Of a stretch of DNA of 64,000 nucleotides, positions 55,380 to 63,769 are shown in pieces. Position numbers and translations under genes: made by a program. The stretch spans positions 310,001-374,000 of the forward strand of contig NZ_CP124613.1 of assembly GCF_029958905.1 (NCBI RefSeq). Direction: 5' to 3'. Each line of letters opens with the position of its first letter. Positions within the stretch are counted from its first letter, which is position 1. The stretch comes from Vibrio sp. YMD68. Its GTDB lineage: Bacteria > Pseudomonadota > Gammaproteobacteria > Enterobacterales > Vibrionaceae. Below the pieces are notes generated by a model. The model was not told the DNA's origin, did no database searches, and worked only from the letters and a program-made list of their open reading frames with translations.

Positions 55380-55672
55380 TTAGCTTAAACTCGACTTACT
55401 TTTGTTATGTGGCACCAAAGCTGGTTCAAGGTTGAATAGCTCGTTGTTATTTCTAGCATGTATCCGTGCTTGATTTCGCATCTGCCAGTTCAACTCGGGC
55501 ATCATCAGAGTCAGCAGACTCTCAGATCCTAGGTGAACCTGATCATTAGTTTCGCTGTCGTCTAAGCAGATGATATCGACATTATTAAGCACAGTGGACT
55601 GATCATAACCATGTAAATGGTCTCATACTAAGTGACGGACAAAACTTGCGGCGATATAGTATTAGGGGCCTT
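55380..55672 (-). pseudogene. Decayed nucleotidyltransferase-like gene (DUF925/PF06042 type)
   Basis: On the minus strand the family signature reads YYIAASFVRHLV-stop-DHLHGY, then LNNVDIICLDD and NWQMRNQARIHARNN, matching VWDHLHG, NDVDVIYFD and WSVKNQARMHLRN of intact proteins. The Trp codon before DHLHG has become TGA, and a further TAA lies just upstream. Both the N-terminus and the C-terminal third are missing. A clear relic. Confidence 0.78.
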
Positions 55673-55857
55673 TGAGAATAAACACAATCGAGCGCTTTCC
55701 CCCTCATTTCATCACGTTCGGCAAGTTGAACAACCGCTATCAGATTCAATGCCATACAGATCCAAATTTAAGATAAAAAAACCAAATAAAACAATATGGT
55801 GTCTATAATTATTGTCATACGAAGCAGAGACTTCGAGTCAAATGAATAAGGACATTC

Positions 55858-58122
55858 ATGAGCACCTCACTGGCTAAGACTATATCTATTTTAACGCTGT
55901 GTGTATTCGCAGCTATCCTTACCTCTGCCCACGCAAATCAATTTGTAGGGAGTGATGCTTGTGTCGACTGTCACGAGGAGGCTTACCAAGCCTGGCAAGG
56001 CTCTCACCATCAACAGGCAATGCAGCACGCGACTCCTGATACTGTGCTAGGTGACTTCAGCGATTTTAAGTTTGAGTTTGACGGTAACATCAACCGATTC
56101 TTTACACTTAACAATCAGTTCTTGGTCAATATACAAGGGCCAGATGGGCAATGGCATGACTACCAAATCAAATACACTTTTGGGGTCGCCCCACTTCAAC
56201 AATATATGGTTGAGTTCGACGATGGCAGAGTCCAACTGATTCCTTTTGCATGGGATTCACGGCCTAAAAATCAAGGAGGACAGCGTTGGTTTCACCTCTA
56301 CCCGAATATGACTCCCAAAGATGAGTTTTATTGGACCAACACTGGTCAAAACTGGAACTTCATGTGTGCAGATTGCCACTCGACCAACCTTGAAAAAAAC
56401 TATAATGCTGGCACAAACACTTATAAAACAACATGGTCTGAAATCAGTGTGGGCTGTGAAGCGTGTCATGGTGCGGGGCAAGCTCACCTTGAGTGGGCCA
56501 ACTCAAATCAACCATCAGCAGCACACTTTGGCTTCGACCGAGATCTATCCAAAGCGGTAAAAGAGTGGGTTTTTAAAGAAGGAGGCTCAACCGCACAGCC
56601 TCTTGCCATTGAGGACACTGACCAATTGGCAGTGTGCGCGCAATGCCATAGCCGAAGAGTTCAACTCAACGAAATCAACGATCATGTCTCTGGTCATTTT
56701 CTAGACCGCTACTTGCTGAGCACAATTACCCCAGAGTTGTATCATCATGATGGTCAAATATATGATGAGGACTACGTCTACGGCTCGTTTCTACAATCAA
56801 AAATGGCTGAAAAAGGAGTAAGTTGTACCAATTGCCACGACCCGCACAATGCGAAATTAAAAATACCAGAGGAAACGGTCTGCGCTCAATGTCATTCTCC
56901 GCGAGAGTACAGCTCAGATAACCACACGTTCCACTTACCCAATAGCGAGGCGTCAAAGTGTACAACGTGTCATATGCCTGAAACGACTTATATGCAAGTT
57001 GACCCCCGACGCGATCATAGTTGGCAAATCCCAAGGCCAGATCTTTCTATGAATATCGGTACCCCCAATGTGTGTGTGAGTTGCCACGAGGACAAAACCA
57101 ATCAATGGGCCAACAGTGCTTTAGAGAGATGGTTTCCAAACTCAAAATATCGAAGTTCACAACACTTTTCGATCGCCTTTTATGCCTCAGCCATCAATCA
57201 TAATAGTGCTGAAAATGCACTGTCATATATTGCCCAGAATTCGGGGGAGAGTGCAATAATTCGAGCATCAGCATTGCAGCGAATAGCGAATCACCCGGGG
57301 AAAAATAGCTTGGTGGCATTAGCTCGAACCATGAAACATCAAAACGAACTCATTCGCTTAGGTGCGGTTCAAGGAGCCATTAATTATCCTTTCGAGCAGA
57401 AATGGCAGCTATTGGCTCCTTTACTAGAAGATTCTGTTTATGCTATTCGAACAGAAGCTGCGGGATCATTAGCCAGACATTGGCAGTCCATGACGCCTGA
57501 TCAGAAAAAGCGTATTGAGCCTGCACTTACAGAGTATTTAGACATTCAGAGTTATAATAGCGATAGAGGCTTTGGAAGAACCAATCTTGGCAACGTCTAT
57601 CGAGCGCAAGGAAAGATCGATAAAGCCATCTCATCCTACACCTCTGCCATAGAAATTGAACCGTACTACCCTAACAGCTATATAAACTTGGCCGATTTAT
57701 ACAAGTTAACAGGACAAGAAAAGTCAGCGTTAAATGTACTCAAGCAAGGACTCGATGCTCAACCTTCCTCTGGAGTCTTTATGTATTCCATCGGATTGTC
57801 TTTGATACGACAAAAAAACAAGAATGAAGCCGTCAGCTACTTTAAGCAGGCCACGCACGTTGAACCAGAAAATGCACAATATTGGCTCATTTATGGACTT
57901 TCATTAGAGCAATCTAGCCTGACACAAGCCGATTCAGCACTAGCCAAAGCTTACAGTCTGAGCCGAGATCCAAATCATTTGTATGCACGCTGTGATCTAC
58001 AAGTTAGGCACAAATTTAAAACCGCACAAAACTGTATCAATAAGCTTGCGCCTTTCGCCCCTGATAATGTGATTTCTCAGTTGAAGACTAAGTTACATTC
58101 GACTTCAAATACGACCAAGTGA
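55858..58122 (+). CDS. Octaheme cytochrome c with C-terminal TPR domain
   Basis: 754 residues. Signal peptide (ILTLCVFAAILTSAHA), then eight CXXCH haem sites: CVDCH (35-39), CADCH, CEACH, CAQCH, CTNCH, CAQCH, CTTCH and CVSCH, consistent with a cytochrome c554-like multihaem module of about 400 residues. This is followed by HEAT/armadillo-like repeats (about 430-560) and TPRs (YRAQGKIDKAISSYTSAIEIEPYYPNSY and later copies). Periplasmic electron-transfer protein with a protein-binding scaffold; substrate unknown. ATAAGGAC precedes the ATG. It flanks a decayed TetR gene. Confidence 0.93.
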   Translation: MSTSLAKTISILTLCVFAAILTSAHANQFVGSDACVDCHEEAYQAWQGSHHQQAMQHATPDTVLGDFSDFKFEFDGNINRFFTLNNQFLVNIQGPDGQWHDYQIKYTFGVAPLQQYMVEFDDGRVQLIPFAWDSRPKNQGGQRWFHLYPNMTPKDEFYWTNTGQNWNFMCADCHSTNLEKNYNAGTNTYKTTWSEISVGCEACHGAGQAHLEWANSNQPSAAHFGFDRDLSKAVKEWVFKEGGSTAQPLAIEDTDQLAVCAQCHSRRVQLNEINDHVSGHFLDRYLLSTITPELYHHDGQIYDEDYVYGSFLQSKMAEKGVSCTNCHDPHNAKLKIPEETVCAQCHSPREYSSDNHTFHLPNSEASKCTTCHMPETTYMQVDPRRDHSWQIPRPDLSMNIGTPNVCVSCHEDKTNQWANSALERWFPNSKYRSSQHFSIAFYASAINHNSAENALSYIAQNSGESAIIRASALQRIANHPGKNSLVALARTMKHQNELIRLGAVQGAINYPFEQKWQLLAPLLEDSVYAIRTEAAGSLARHWQSMTPDQKKRIEPALTEYLDIQSYNSDRGFGRTNLGNVYRAQGKIDKAISSYTSAIEIEPYYPNSYINLADLYKLTGQEKSALNVLKQGLDAQPSSGVFMYSIGLSLIRQKNKNEAVSYFKQATHVEPENAQYWLIYGLSLEQSSLTQADSALAKAYSLSRDPNHLYARCDLQVRHKFKTAQNCINKLAPFAPDNVISQLKTKLHSTSNTTK

Positions 58123-58200
58123 ATTTTTTATCGCGACTAGACTAATCGGTTGGTATGCTATCTGGACTTTTTAGGTATAGAGCAATAAGCAACGAAGTCT

Positions 58201-58672
58201 ATGCGTCAGTCCATATTGGATGAGAGCTTCAAGCTGATTAATGAACACAGGGTTGTTGGTGTTGGACTTATGAAGATCACCAACGCGGCAGAAGGCACCA
58301 AAGATTCTTTTTACCACTACTTTAAGTCAAAGAACATTTTGGCGAAACCCTACTTGGTCATTACTTTGATAACCACGTATCGATATTAGATGGTTATATG
58401 AGTGATGCGGCAACGACTCGCCATTAAAGAGAGATGGAGTACTTTACGTTCTGGAGTGGCTCTAAACTGACGGGTGAAATATCAGGTACTTCCAACCAGA
58501 TGCAATCCACAATGTCGGAAGGTGCCGATTTAACATCGCCGATCCTCAGTCACTGCCTCGCACACTTTATGGGTTATGGCTTGGCTCAACACGCATGGTC
58601 TCAATGTCAATAAATCGAGCGATTCTCGATACCGCCATGCAAGAAATGGGTTTCTCAATCAGCCAGATTTAA
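58201..58672 (+). pseudogene. TetR family regulator, frameshifted
   Basis: Starts as an intact TetR DNA-binding domain (MRQSILDESFKLINEHRVVGV, ITNAAEGTKDSFYHYFKSKN), then continues in the +1 frame (HFGETLLGHYFDNHVSILDGYM), meets an in-frame TAA after SDAATTRH, and a typical TetR C-terminus (WLGSTRMVSMSINRAILDTAMQ) is in yet another frame up to the stop at 58672. At least two frameshifts and one internal stop. Once complete, it probably regulated the neighbouring cytochrome or sulfatase genes. Confidence 0.85.
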
Positions 58673-58684
58673 CTCAAATATCAC

Positions 58685-58710
58685 AAAGGGCCCGCTGTGA
58701 GGGCCCTTTC
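58685..58710 (+). terminator. Hairpin after the tetR relic
   Basis: AAAGGGCCC and GGGCCCTTT form a perfect 9-bp stem with a 7-nt loop, followed by TTTCATTT. Between convergent genes. Confidence 0.7.
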
Positions 58711-58731
58711 ATTTGGCGCTTTAGATTAAGA

Positions 58732-60234
58732 TTAGTTACCCACACCACCATTATTTGTGGCTGGTATTTCGGGTGTAAGAGGCGGCCACTCTTTGAAAGT
58801 CGCTAAATGCTGTTGCACTGCCGCTTGTACTGGGCCAAATGCCCACATTTTTTGCCCCATCCATTTTAGATACATTCCAGACTCTTCCGCAGCTCTTTCA
58901 TAAGGGTCTCGACGAAGGTTAAAGAGTAATGGTGCATTTAACTCCTCTTTAGCGCCACCCCAACCATGATTCTGCACTACAAAATGGGCTTTCCAATCAC
59001 CAAAACGTACAGCCTGAAGTTTATCACGCTCATAATAGAAGATTTCATTACGATTCGATTGGCTATCCTTCGTGAGCATATCTAACTGATTATAGCCATC
59101 GAGATGAGCTTTGAAGCCATCATGACCTTTCAGTAGTTTCTCCTTCAGATCGCTAGGACCACCGGCCGCAGCCACCAATGTTGGTAACCAGTCCATACCA
59201 TCAAATATGCCGTTATTCACTGAGCCTGCTGGTATTTTATTTGGCCAACTGACCAACGCAGGAGCTCTGACTCCTCCCTCCCAAGTCGTTCCTTTTTCAC
59301 CGCGGTATGGCGTCATGCCGCCATCTGGCCAGGTCATAATTTCAGGGCCATTGTCCGCAGTGAATATCACGATGGTATTGTCTGCTACACCTAGCTCTTC
59401 TAGCTTTGCAAACATTTCACCAACATGGTCATCTAAATCCTTCATGACCACTTCTTGGAGCCCCCAACCATTTTTTCCAAGCATTGCTTCATATTCTGGC
59501 GACAAATGCGTCCAAACATGGCCTCTTGAAGGACAATACCAAGTGAAAAAAGGTTTATCGGCTTTCACTGCTCTTTCAATGAAGTCAATGGCATGCTTAT
59601 TCACTTCATCATCAAGGGTTCTCATTCGTTCAATCGTGAGTGGGCCATCGTCTTTAATGGTTTGCTTTCCTTTACCGTCGGATTGCGCGTGAATGACATT
59701 ACGAGGAGCAAATTTCTGGAATGCAGGATCCTCAGGCCAATCGGGATCTTCGGTGTATTCCATTGCATTTAAGTGATACAACCACCCCCAGTACTCATCA
59801 AATCCATGCATAGTAGGGAGAAACTCGTCGCGATCTCCAAGATGATTCTTACCAAACTGGCCAGTCACATAGCCCATCGTTTTCAAGATTTCAGGTAACG
59901 TTGGCGTATCCGCATGAAGTCCTACAGGTTCTCCCGGTAGTCCGACTGTATGCATGCCTGTTCGCACCGGTAGTTGTCCAGTTAGAAAAGCAGAACGCCC
60001 AGCGGTACAGGAAGGCTGGGCGTAATAATCGGTTAGCATCACGCCATTTTCTGCGATACTATCTATATTCGGTGTTTCACTAGACATAACTCCGTTGTGA
60101 TAAGCGCTGACATTCGAGATACCGATATCATCAGTAAAGATAACGAAGATATTTGGCTGTTCTTGCGAGGCTAACCCTAATGCAGACCAACTCGCCAATA
60201 TACCCAAGATAATGAGATGTAATATCCTTTTCAT
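58732..60234 (-). CDS. Exported arylsulfatase (type I, formylglycine)
   Basis: 500 residues with a signal peptide (ILHLIILGILASWSALGLA). Sulfatase fold: metal ligands Asp35-Asp36 (VIFTDDIG), active-site Cys76 in CTAGR (C-x-A-x-R variant of CxPxR that is modified to formylglycine), FGKNHLGD, ADNGPE and GMTPYRGEKGTTWEGGVR. Hydrolyses sulfate esters in the periplasm. No formylglycine-generating enzyme or anSME is in the window, so maturation must come from elsewhere. It lies 9 nt after the DUF4345 gene: one operon. Confidence 0.95.
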   Translation of the reverse strand: MKRILHLIILGILASWSALGLASQEQPNIFVIFTDDIGISNVSAYHNGVMSSETPNIDSIAENGVMLTDYYAQPSCTAGRSAFLTGQLPVRTGMHTVGLPGEPVGLHADTPTLPEILKTMGYVTGQFGKNHLGDRDEFLPTMHGFDEYWGWLYHLNAMEYTEDPDWPEDPAFQKFAPRNVIHAQSDGKGKQTIKDDGPLTIERMRTLDDEVNKHAIDFIERAVKADKPFFTWYCPSRGHVWTHLSPEYEAMLGKNGWGLQEVVMKDLDDHVGEMFAKLEELGVADNTIVIFTADNGPEIMTWPDGGMTPYRGEKGTTWEGGVRAPALVSWPNKIPAGSVNNGIFDGMDWLPTLVAAAGGPSDLKEKLLKGHDGFKAHLDGYNQLDMLTKDSQSNRNEIFYYERDKLQAVRFGDWKAHFVVQNHGWGGAKEELNAPLLFNLRRDPYERAAEESGMYLKWMGQKMWAFGPVQAAVQQHLATFKEWPPLTPEIPATNNGGVGN

Positions 60235-60243
60235 ATGACGTCC

Positions 60244-60633
60244 TTATTCAGTTTCAATCTCTTCTTTTTGAATCATCTTCATACCAACGATTCCAAACCC
60301 CAGTTCCAGTAATAAATAAGCGGATAAGAGCCAATGAGGCATACCATCCGAAACGAGGCTAATCACGCGTCCAATAGCCAAACCGAACATAAAAATGACT
60401 AAACTATAGAGGGCGTGTAACCTCATATTGTTGCGAAGTGCTCCCATTACCCAAAAGGCAGCCAAGGCGAGATATAGCCCCATCACCGCTCGGAAGATAT
60501 GAGTGACATTAATCGGAGTTGCATCAATGTTGAACAAAATGTCCAAAGATTCGGCAGGTGAAAAACCATATGACAGAGCAATCGGCGTCAAGCCAAACGC
60601 AGCAACGATCAAGAAAACACTTTGAATTTTCAT
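60244..60633 (-). CDS. DUF4345 family membrane protein
   Basis: 129 residues with four hydrophobic helices (VFLIVAAFGLTPIALSYGF, AVMGLYLALAAFWVMGAL, YSLVIFMFGLAIGRVISL, LLLELGFGIVGM). Matches DUF4345, small inner-membrane proteins of unknown role. I place the start at ATG 60633; the 23 residues upstream in frame have no ribosome site or hydrophobic character. Nine bases before the arylsulfatase, so it is probably co-transcribed with it. Confidence 0.85.
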   Translation of the reverse strand: MKIQSVFLIVAAFGLTPIALSYGFSPAESLDILFNIDATPINVTHIFRAVMGLYLALAAFWVMGALRNNMRLHALYSLVIFMFGLAIGRVISLVSDGMPHWLLSAYLLLELGFGIVGMKMIQKEEIETE

Positions 60634-60990
60634 ATAATTACACCTACTCTCCCTGTTCCATTCAAATCTTAGTAGACGAGAGAAAATAAACAAGTTGCAC
60701 ACTTATATTTATTATTAATTTATTTGTGCTATACGATTGGCCTTAAGCCGCACATGAATGCTCGGCTCGACATGCTTGGAGAAGTTAAGCCAACCAAGGC
60801 ATAAGGAATTAAAGGGTCATATATGACCCTATATGTGTTCTTAAGGAAGAAGGTGAACAGGTCACTATTTAATTTCCCTGGACGGTAGCAAAACGCAAGA
60901 CCTATACGTATTTTCCATATATAGAGCATAGCTTTATGTAATTGTTCATCAAATCCAATAGTCTGTGATTAACGAAGAGTCCCTAAATGA
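60634..60990. other. Spacer between the sulfatase operon and rsgA
   Basis: No gene. Carries an 18-bp perfect palindrome (annotated separately) and the promoter of the DUF4345-sulfatase operon. A 66-codon minus-strand frame here ends in a Cys-rich, repeat-like sequence and is not credible. Confidence 0.5.
60813..60830. promoter_or_regulatory. 18-bp perfect palindrome, possible operator
   Basis: AGGGTCATATATGACCCT is its own reverse complement. It lies 180 bp upstream of the DUF4345-sulfatase operon, and could be a dimeric-regulator operator. A TetR-type regulator for this region now exists only as a pseudogene. Confidence 0.45.
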
Positions 60991-62028
60991 TTATCGAAAC
61001 TTTTTTGCCGACCGAGATTCTCCCTGAACTGAGTTTACCATCTTAGTAAATGCACGATCTTTCGCTCTTCTCTCTGCTAACGTCGCACTATTGTGTGCTT
61101 CTTCCCGCAAAAGTTTTTTGTAATTGTTTAAACGCCTAGAAGACAACTCACCGTTTTCTACCGCTTGTCTAACCGCACATTTAGGTTCATCCTCATGCAG
61201 GCAGTCACTAAAACGGCATTGAGAAGCGAGTGACTTAATGTCGGCAAAAGTGAGTTGGATCCCTTCTTTAACATCGCTAAGTTGCAACTCTCGCATGCCC
61301 GGCGTATCCATCAATAAACCACCGCTAGGTAACCACTTTATCGCACGATAGGTCGTTGTATGGCGACCTTTACTGTCTTGCTCACGAATACGCCCTGTTT
61401 CCATTTCATGGTGTGCAAGTAAGCTGTTAACCAATGTCGACTTTCCTACGCCAGAGGAGCCAAGAAAGGCAATAGTCTTACCTTTCTGACAGTAGGTTTC
61501 CAATACAGACACGTCCTGGGTATCTAATGCGTTCACACAGTGAACACTTAATAATGCATCAAGTTTTTGAACTTGATGTCGAATCTCATCTGCATCACGA
61601 CATAAGTCGGCTTTAGTTAGAATAATGATAGGTTCAACGCTCGCTTCATTTGCCAACGCTAAATAACGCTCAATTCGATTTAAACTGAAATCGTCATTTA
61701 ATGAACTTACGATAAAAACACTATCAATGTTGGCGGCAATTAGCTGACGCTTGAGAGCGCTGCCAGCGGCCTTACGTTGGAACAATGATTGTCTTTCGAG
61801 TACACGTATTATTCGTTCTGGAGTAAATACCACCCAGTCTCCCACGCAAATGGAATCGAGTTTAGGTGGGAGATTAAACCGCAAAGTCTCTTTGTCACTC
61901 ATCAGTACAACGTCTGATTTATGATGTTCGACAATTCGGCCAAGCAAGCAGCTCTCTAGTTCTTCCAGAGAAAGCTGCTGTTGGAAAAATGGTCGCATAC
62001 CTAAGTCAAGTAATGCTGGAATGCTCAT
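60991..62028 (-). CDS. rsgA: Ribosome small-subunit-dependent GTPase RsgA
   Basis: 345 residues, circularly permuted GTPase. N-terminal OB-like domain (VVLMSDKETLRFNLPPKLD...GDWVVF), then G4 LTKAD, G1 GSSGVGKST, G3 DTPGM and a C-terminal zinc motif CRFSDCLHEDEPKC. Matures the 30S subunit. I use ATG 62028 (GGTAGGTGT upstream) rather than the GTG three codons earlier. It sits with a GNAT and a MerR-methyltransferase gene, not beside psd/orn, so it may be a second copy. Confidence 0.92.
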   Translation of the reverse strand: MSIPALLDLGMRPFFQQQLSLEELESCLLGRIVEHHKSDVVLMSDKETLRFNLPPKLDSICVGDWVVFTPERIIRVLERQSLFQRKAAGSALKRQLIAANIDSVFIVSSLNDDFSLNRIERYLALANEASVEPIIILTKADLCRDADEIRHQVQKLDALLSVHCVNALDTQDVSVLETYCQKGKTIAFLGSSGVGKSTLVNSLLAHHEMETGRIREQDSKGRHTTTYRAIKWLPSGGLLMDTPGMRELQLSDVKEGIQLTFADIKSLASQCRFSDCLHEDEPKCAVRQAVENGELSSRRLNNYKKLLREEAHNSATLAERRAKDRAFTKMVNSVQGESRSAKKFR

Positions 62029-62037
62029 GTTATACAC

Positions 62038-62580
62038 CTACCAATAAATTGGGTTATCAATTGCTTTTAAGCATGCGGGTTTGCCCGCTACTTTAGGGAT
62101 GGTTTCGCCGACTAAAGATCGCGCGAGCCAACCGTCGGGATATGACAAGTCTCGCGGAGATTGAATCAAATCCTGGCTGATTGGGGCAAATCCTGTTTTC
62201 GAGTAAAAGTTAATATCGCCATAAGTGATCACAACGGTGACGCCTTTTTCTTTTAACGTCTCTAGCCCGAACTGGATTAACCCTTGGCCAACACCCTGCC
62301 CGTGACAATCGGTAGCAACCGCGACAGGTGCTAATAGAAAAATGTTTTCACCATTCGGAAAGGTCAGTCTTGAGAAGAAGATGCTGCCGACAATGCGTTC
62401 ATTTTCATCTTGAGCGACAAAAGTGTATAGGTCTTCTTTGTTAGCGGGCAAAGTGAAAAAGTCTTCAGCTAGTTTCGCGATTAACGCACCTTCTTCTTTA
62501 CCTTCTGAATCAGAAAATGTGTGATTGAATAGTGTACTAATTTCTTGAGTTTGTTCTGGTTTGTATAAAGCGTAGTTCAT
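62038..62580 (-). CDS. GNAT family N-acetyltransferase
   Basis: 180 residues. Acetyl-CoA loop VATDCHGQGVGQGLIQFGLE, followed by VVITYGDINFYSKTGFAPI (the usual beta-bulge and FYxKxGF element). Acetylates an unknown amine, protein or antibiotic. Stop and rsgA start are separated by only 9 nt and it begins 11 nt after the MerR-methyltransferase gene, so all three form one operon. Confidence 0.92.
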   Translation of the reverse strand: MNYALYKPEQTQEISTLFNHTFSDSEGKEEGALIAKLAEDFFTLPANKEDLYTFVAQDENERIVGSIFFSRLTFPNGENIFLLAPVAVATDCHGQGVGQGLIQFGLETLKEKGVTVVITYGDINFYSKTGFAPISQDLIQSPRDLSYPDGWLARSLVGETIPKVAGKPACLKAIDNPIYW

Positions 62581-62590
62581 TTTTGTTTCT

Positions 62591-63769
62591 CTAGTTTGAA
62601 CGTTTTAAAACAAAGTACTGATAGGTAAAGTCTTTTGCAGCCGTTCGTTCGTAAATTGAGATCTCTTTTTCAATATCTACTAACGCCTGGGACTCAGGCA
62701 TAACTGGCTTTAATTCCTGAACTCTTTTTTTCAACGGAAACCAGTAGTTCTGCCATGCATCGACTTGTAATGAAAAGTGTTCTACTACGTCATAGCCTAG
62801 CTTTTTGAATAAGGCCAGCCGCTTAGGTATTGATTGAATATCTGGGTAGTCTGCCTGCCAAAATTGTTTTGTCTCTTCATCAGGAAAGTCTGTGAGCCAG
62901 ACTAAGTCACTTACCATGAGCACGCCATGCTCTTTTAACAGAGGCTTCCATTGTTTTAATGCGTTCTCCATCCCCATAATGTATACGCACCCTTCAGCCC
63001 AAATGGCATCAAAGCTCTTCGCCTGAAATGGGAGTTCTGTCATTGAGGCGAAAACAGGAGAAATTCGGTGGTTAAACTGTGCGTTTTGGATTTTTTCATT
63101 GAGCTGTTCGATAGCGATAGGCTCATTGTCCACTGCTGTAATATGTGCTGCACTGTTCTCTGCGAGTAATAATGTTGAGGTGCCAGTGCCACAACCAATT
63201 TCTAAAATATCGGTCATTGTCTCGGCCGCTATCAAAGACATTGCTTTTAAAGAGTCCTTCTGACTGCCGGGTCCCCAACGTTCTAACGTTTCAAAGACCG
63301 TCATAAAGTCTTTCATGTAGCTATCGTGCTCGTTCATGTCTTTTGACAACCACTTTAATCTGAGCGCTTCTTTGTCACTGTAGCCCTGGTTGTTTAACCA
63401 ATTGAGGTAAACGCTTGGCGCATTTTTATTCAACGAATTATGCAGTTCTCTTTGTGAGCGCTCGCCAAGTAACCCCAGTAGCAACTCACGAGCCTGTTCT
63501 TTTTTCTCGATGTCATCGTTCAGTTGAATTAACCGTTCTCGCAAGATGCGCTTGTCTAACTTTGCTTCTATACAGCATTGGCACTCTTTGAGCGTTAATC
63601 CTGCGCTTTGGAGTTGTTGAATAAGAAACAATTGCTGCATGTCACTTTCGTTGTAATAGCGATAGCCATTCTCTAGGCGGTGCCCATTAATCAACCCGAG
63701 TTTTTCGTAATAAAGCAATGTCGTGCGCGAGAGGCCCGCCTTCGTCGCTAATTCTGAAATTAAGTACAT
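62591..63769 (-). CDS. MerR regulator fused to SAM-dependent methyltransferase
   Basis: 392 residues. Residues 1-70 are a MerR winged helix (LISELATKAGLSRTTLLYYEKLGLI, NGYRYYNESDMQQL); 75-125 is the dimerising coiled coil, Cys-containing (ECQCC); from about 185 a class I methyltransferase with ILEIGCGTGTSTLLLAE, VDNEPIAI and FDAIWAEGCVYI, and a C-terminal substrate region. Such fusions sense a small compound and may methylate it. First gene of the GNAT-RsgA unit. Its upstream 231 bp reach the window end. Confidence 0.92.
   Translation of the reverse strand: MYLISELATKAGLSRTTLLYYEKLGLINGHRLENGYRYYNESDMQQLFLIQQLQSAGLTLKECQCCIEAKLDKRILRERLIQLNDDIEKKEQARELLLGLLGERSQRELHNSLNKNAPSVYLNWLNNQGYSDKEALRLKWLSKDMNEHDSYMKDFMTVFETLERWGPGSQKDSLKAMSLIAAETMTDILEIGCGTGTSTLLLAENSAAHITAVDNEPIAIEQLNEKIQNAQFNHRISPVFASMTELPFQAKSFDAIWAEGCVYIMGMENALKQWKPLLKEHGVLMVSDLVWLTDFPDEETKQFWQADYPDIQSIPKRLALFKKLGYDVVEHFSLQVDAWQNYWFPLKKRVQELKPVMPESQALVDIEKEISIYERTAAKDFTYQYFVLKRSN

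Larger units (their letters stand above)
55025..55857. other. Junction region between the maltodextrin block and accessory genes
   Basis: Holds the glgB terminator and a decayed nucleotidyltransferase (annotated separately). The rest has no supported gene; a minus-strand 67-codon frame at 55142-55345 has no recognisable motif. Confidence 0.5.

Noticed and set aside
60729-60929. 66-codon minus-strand frame in the rsgA-sulfatase spacer
   Set aside because: Spans the palindrome, no ribosome site, no family; perhaps a dispersed-repeat remnant but not supportable from one copy.
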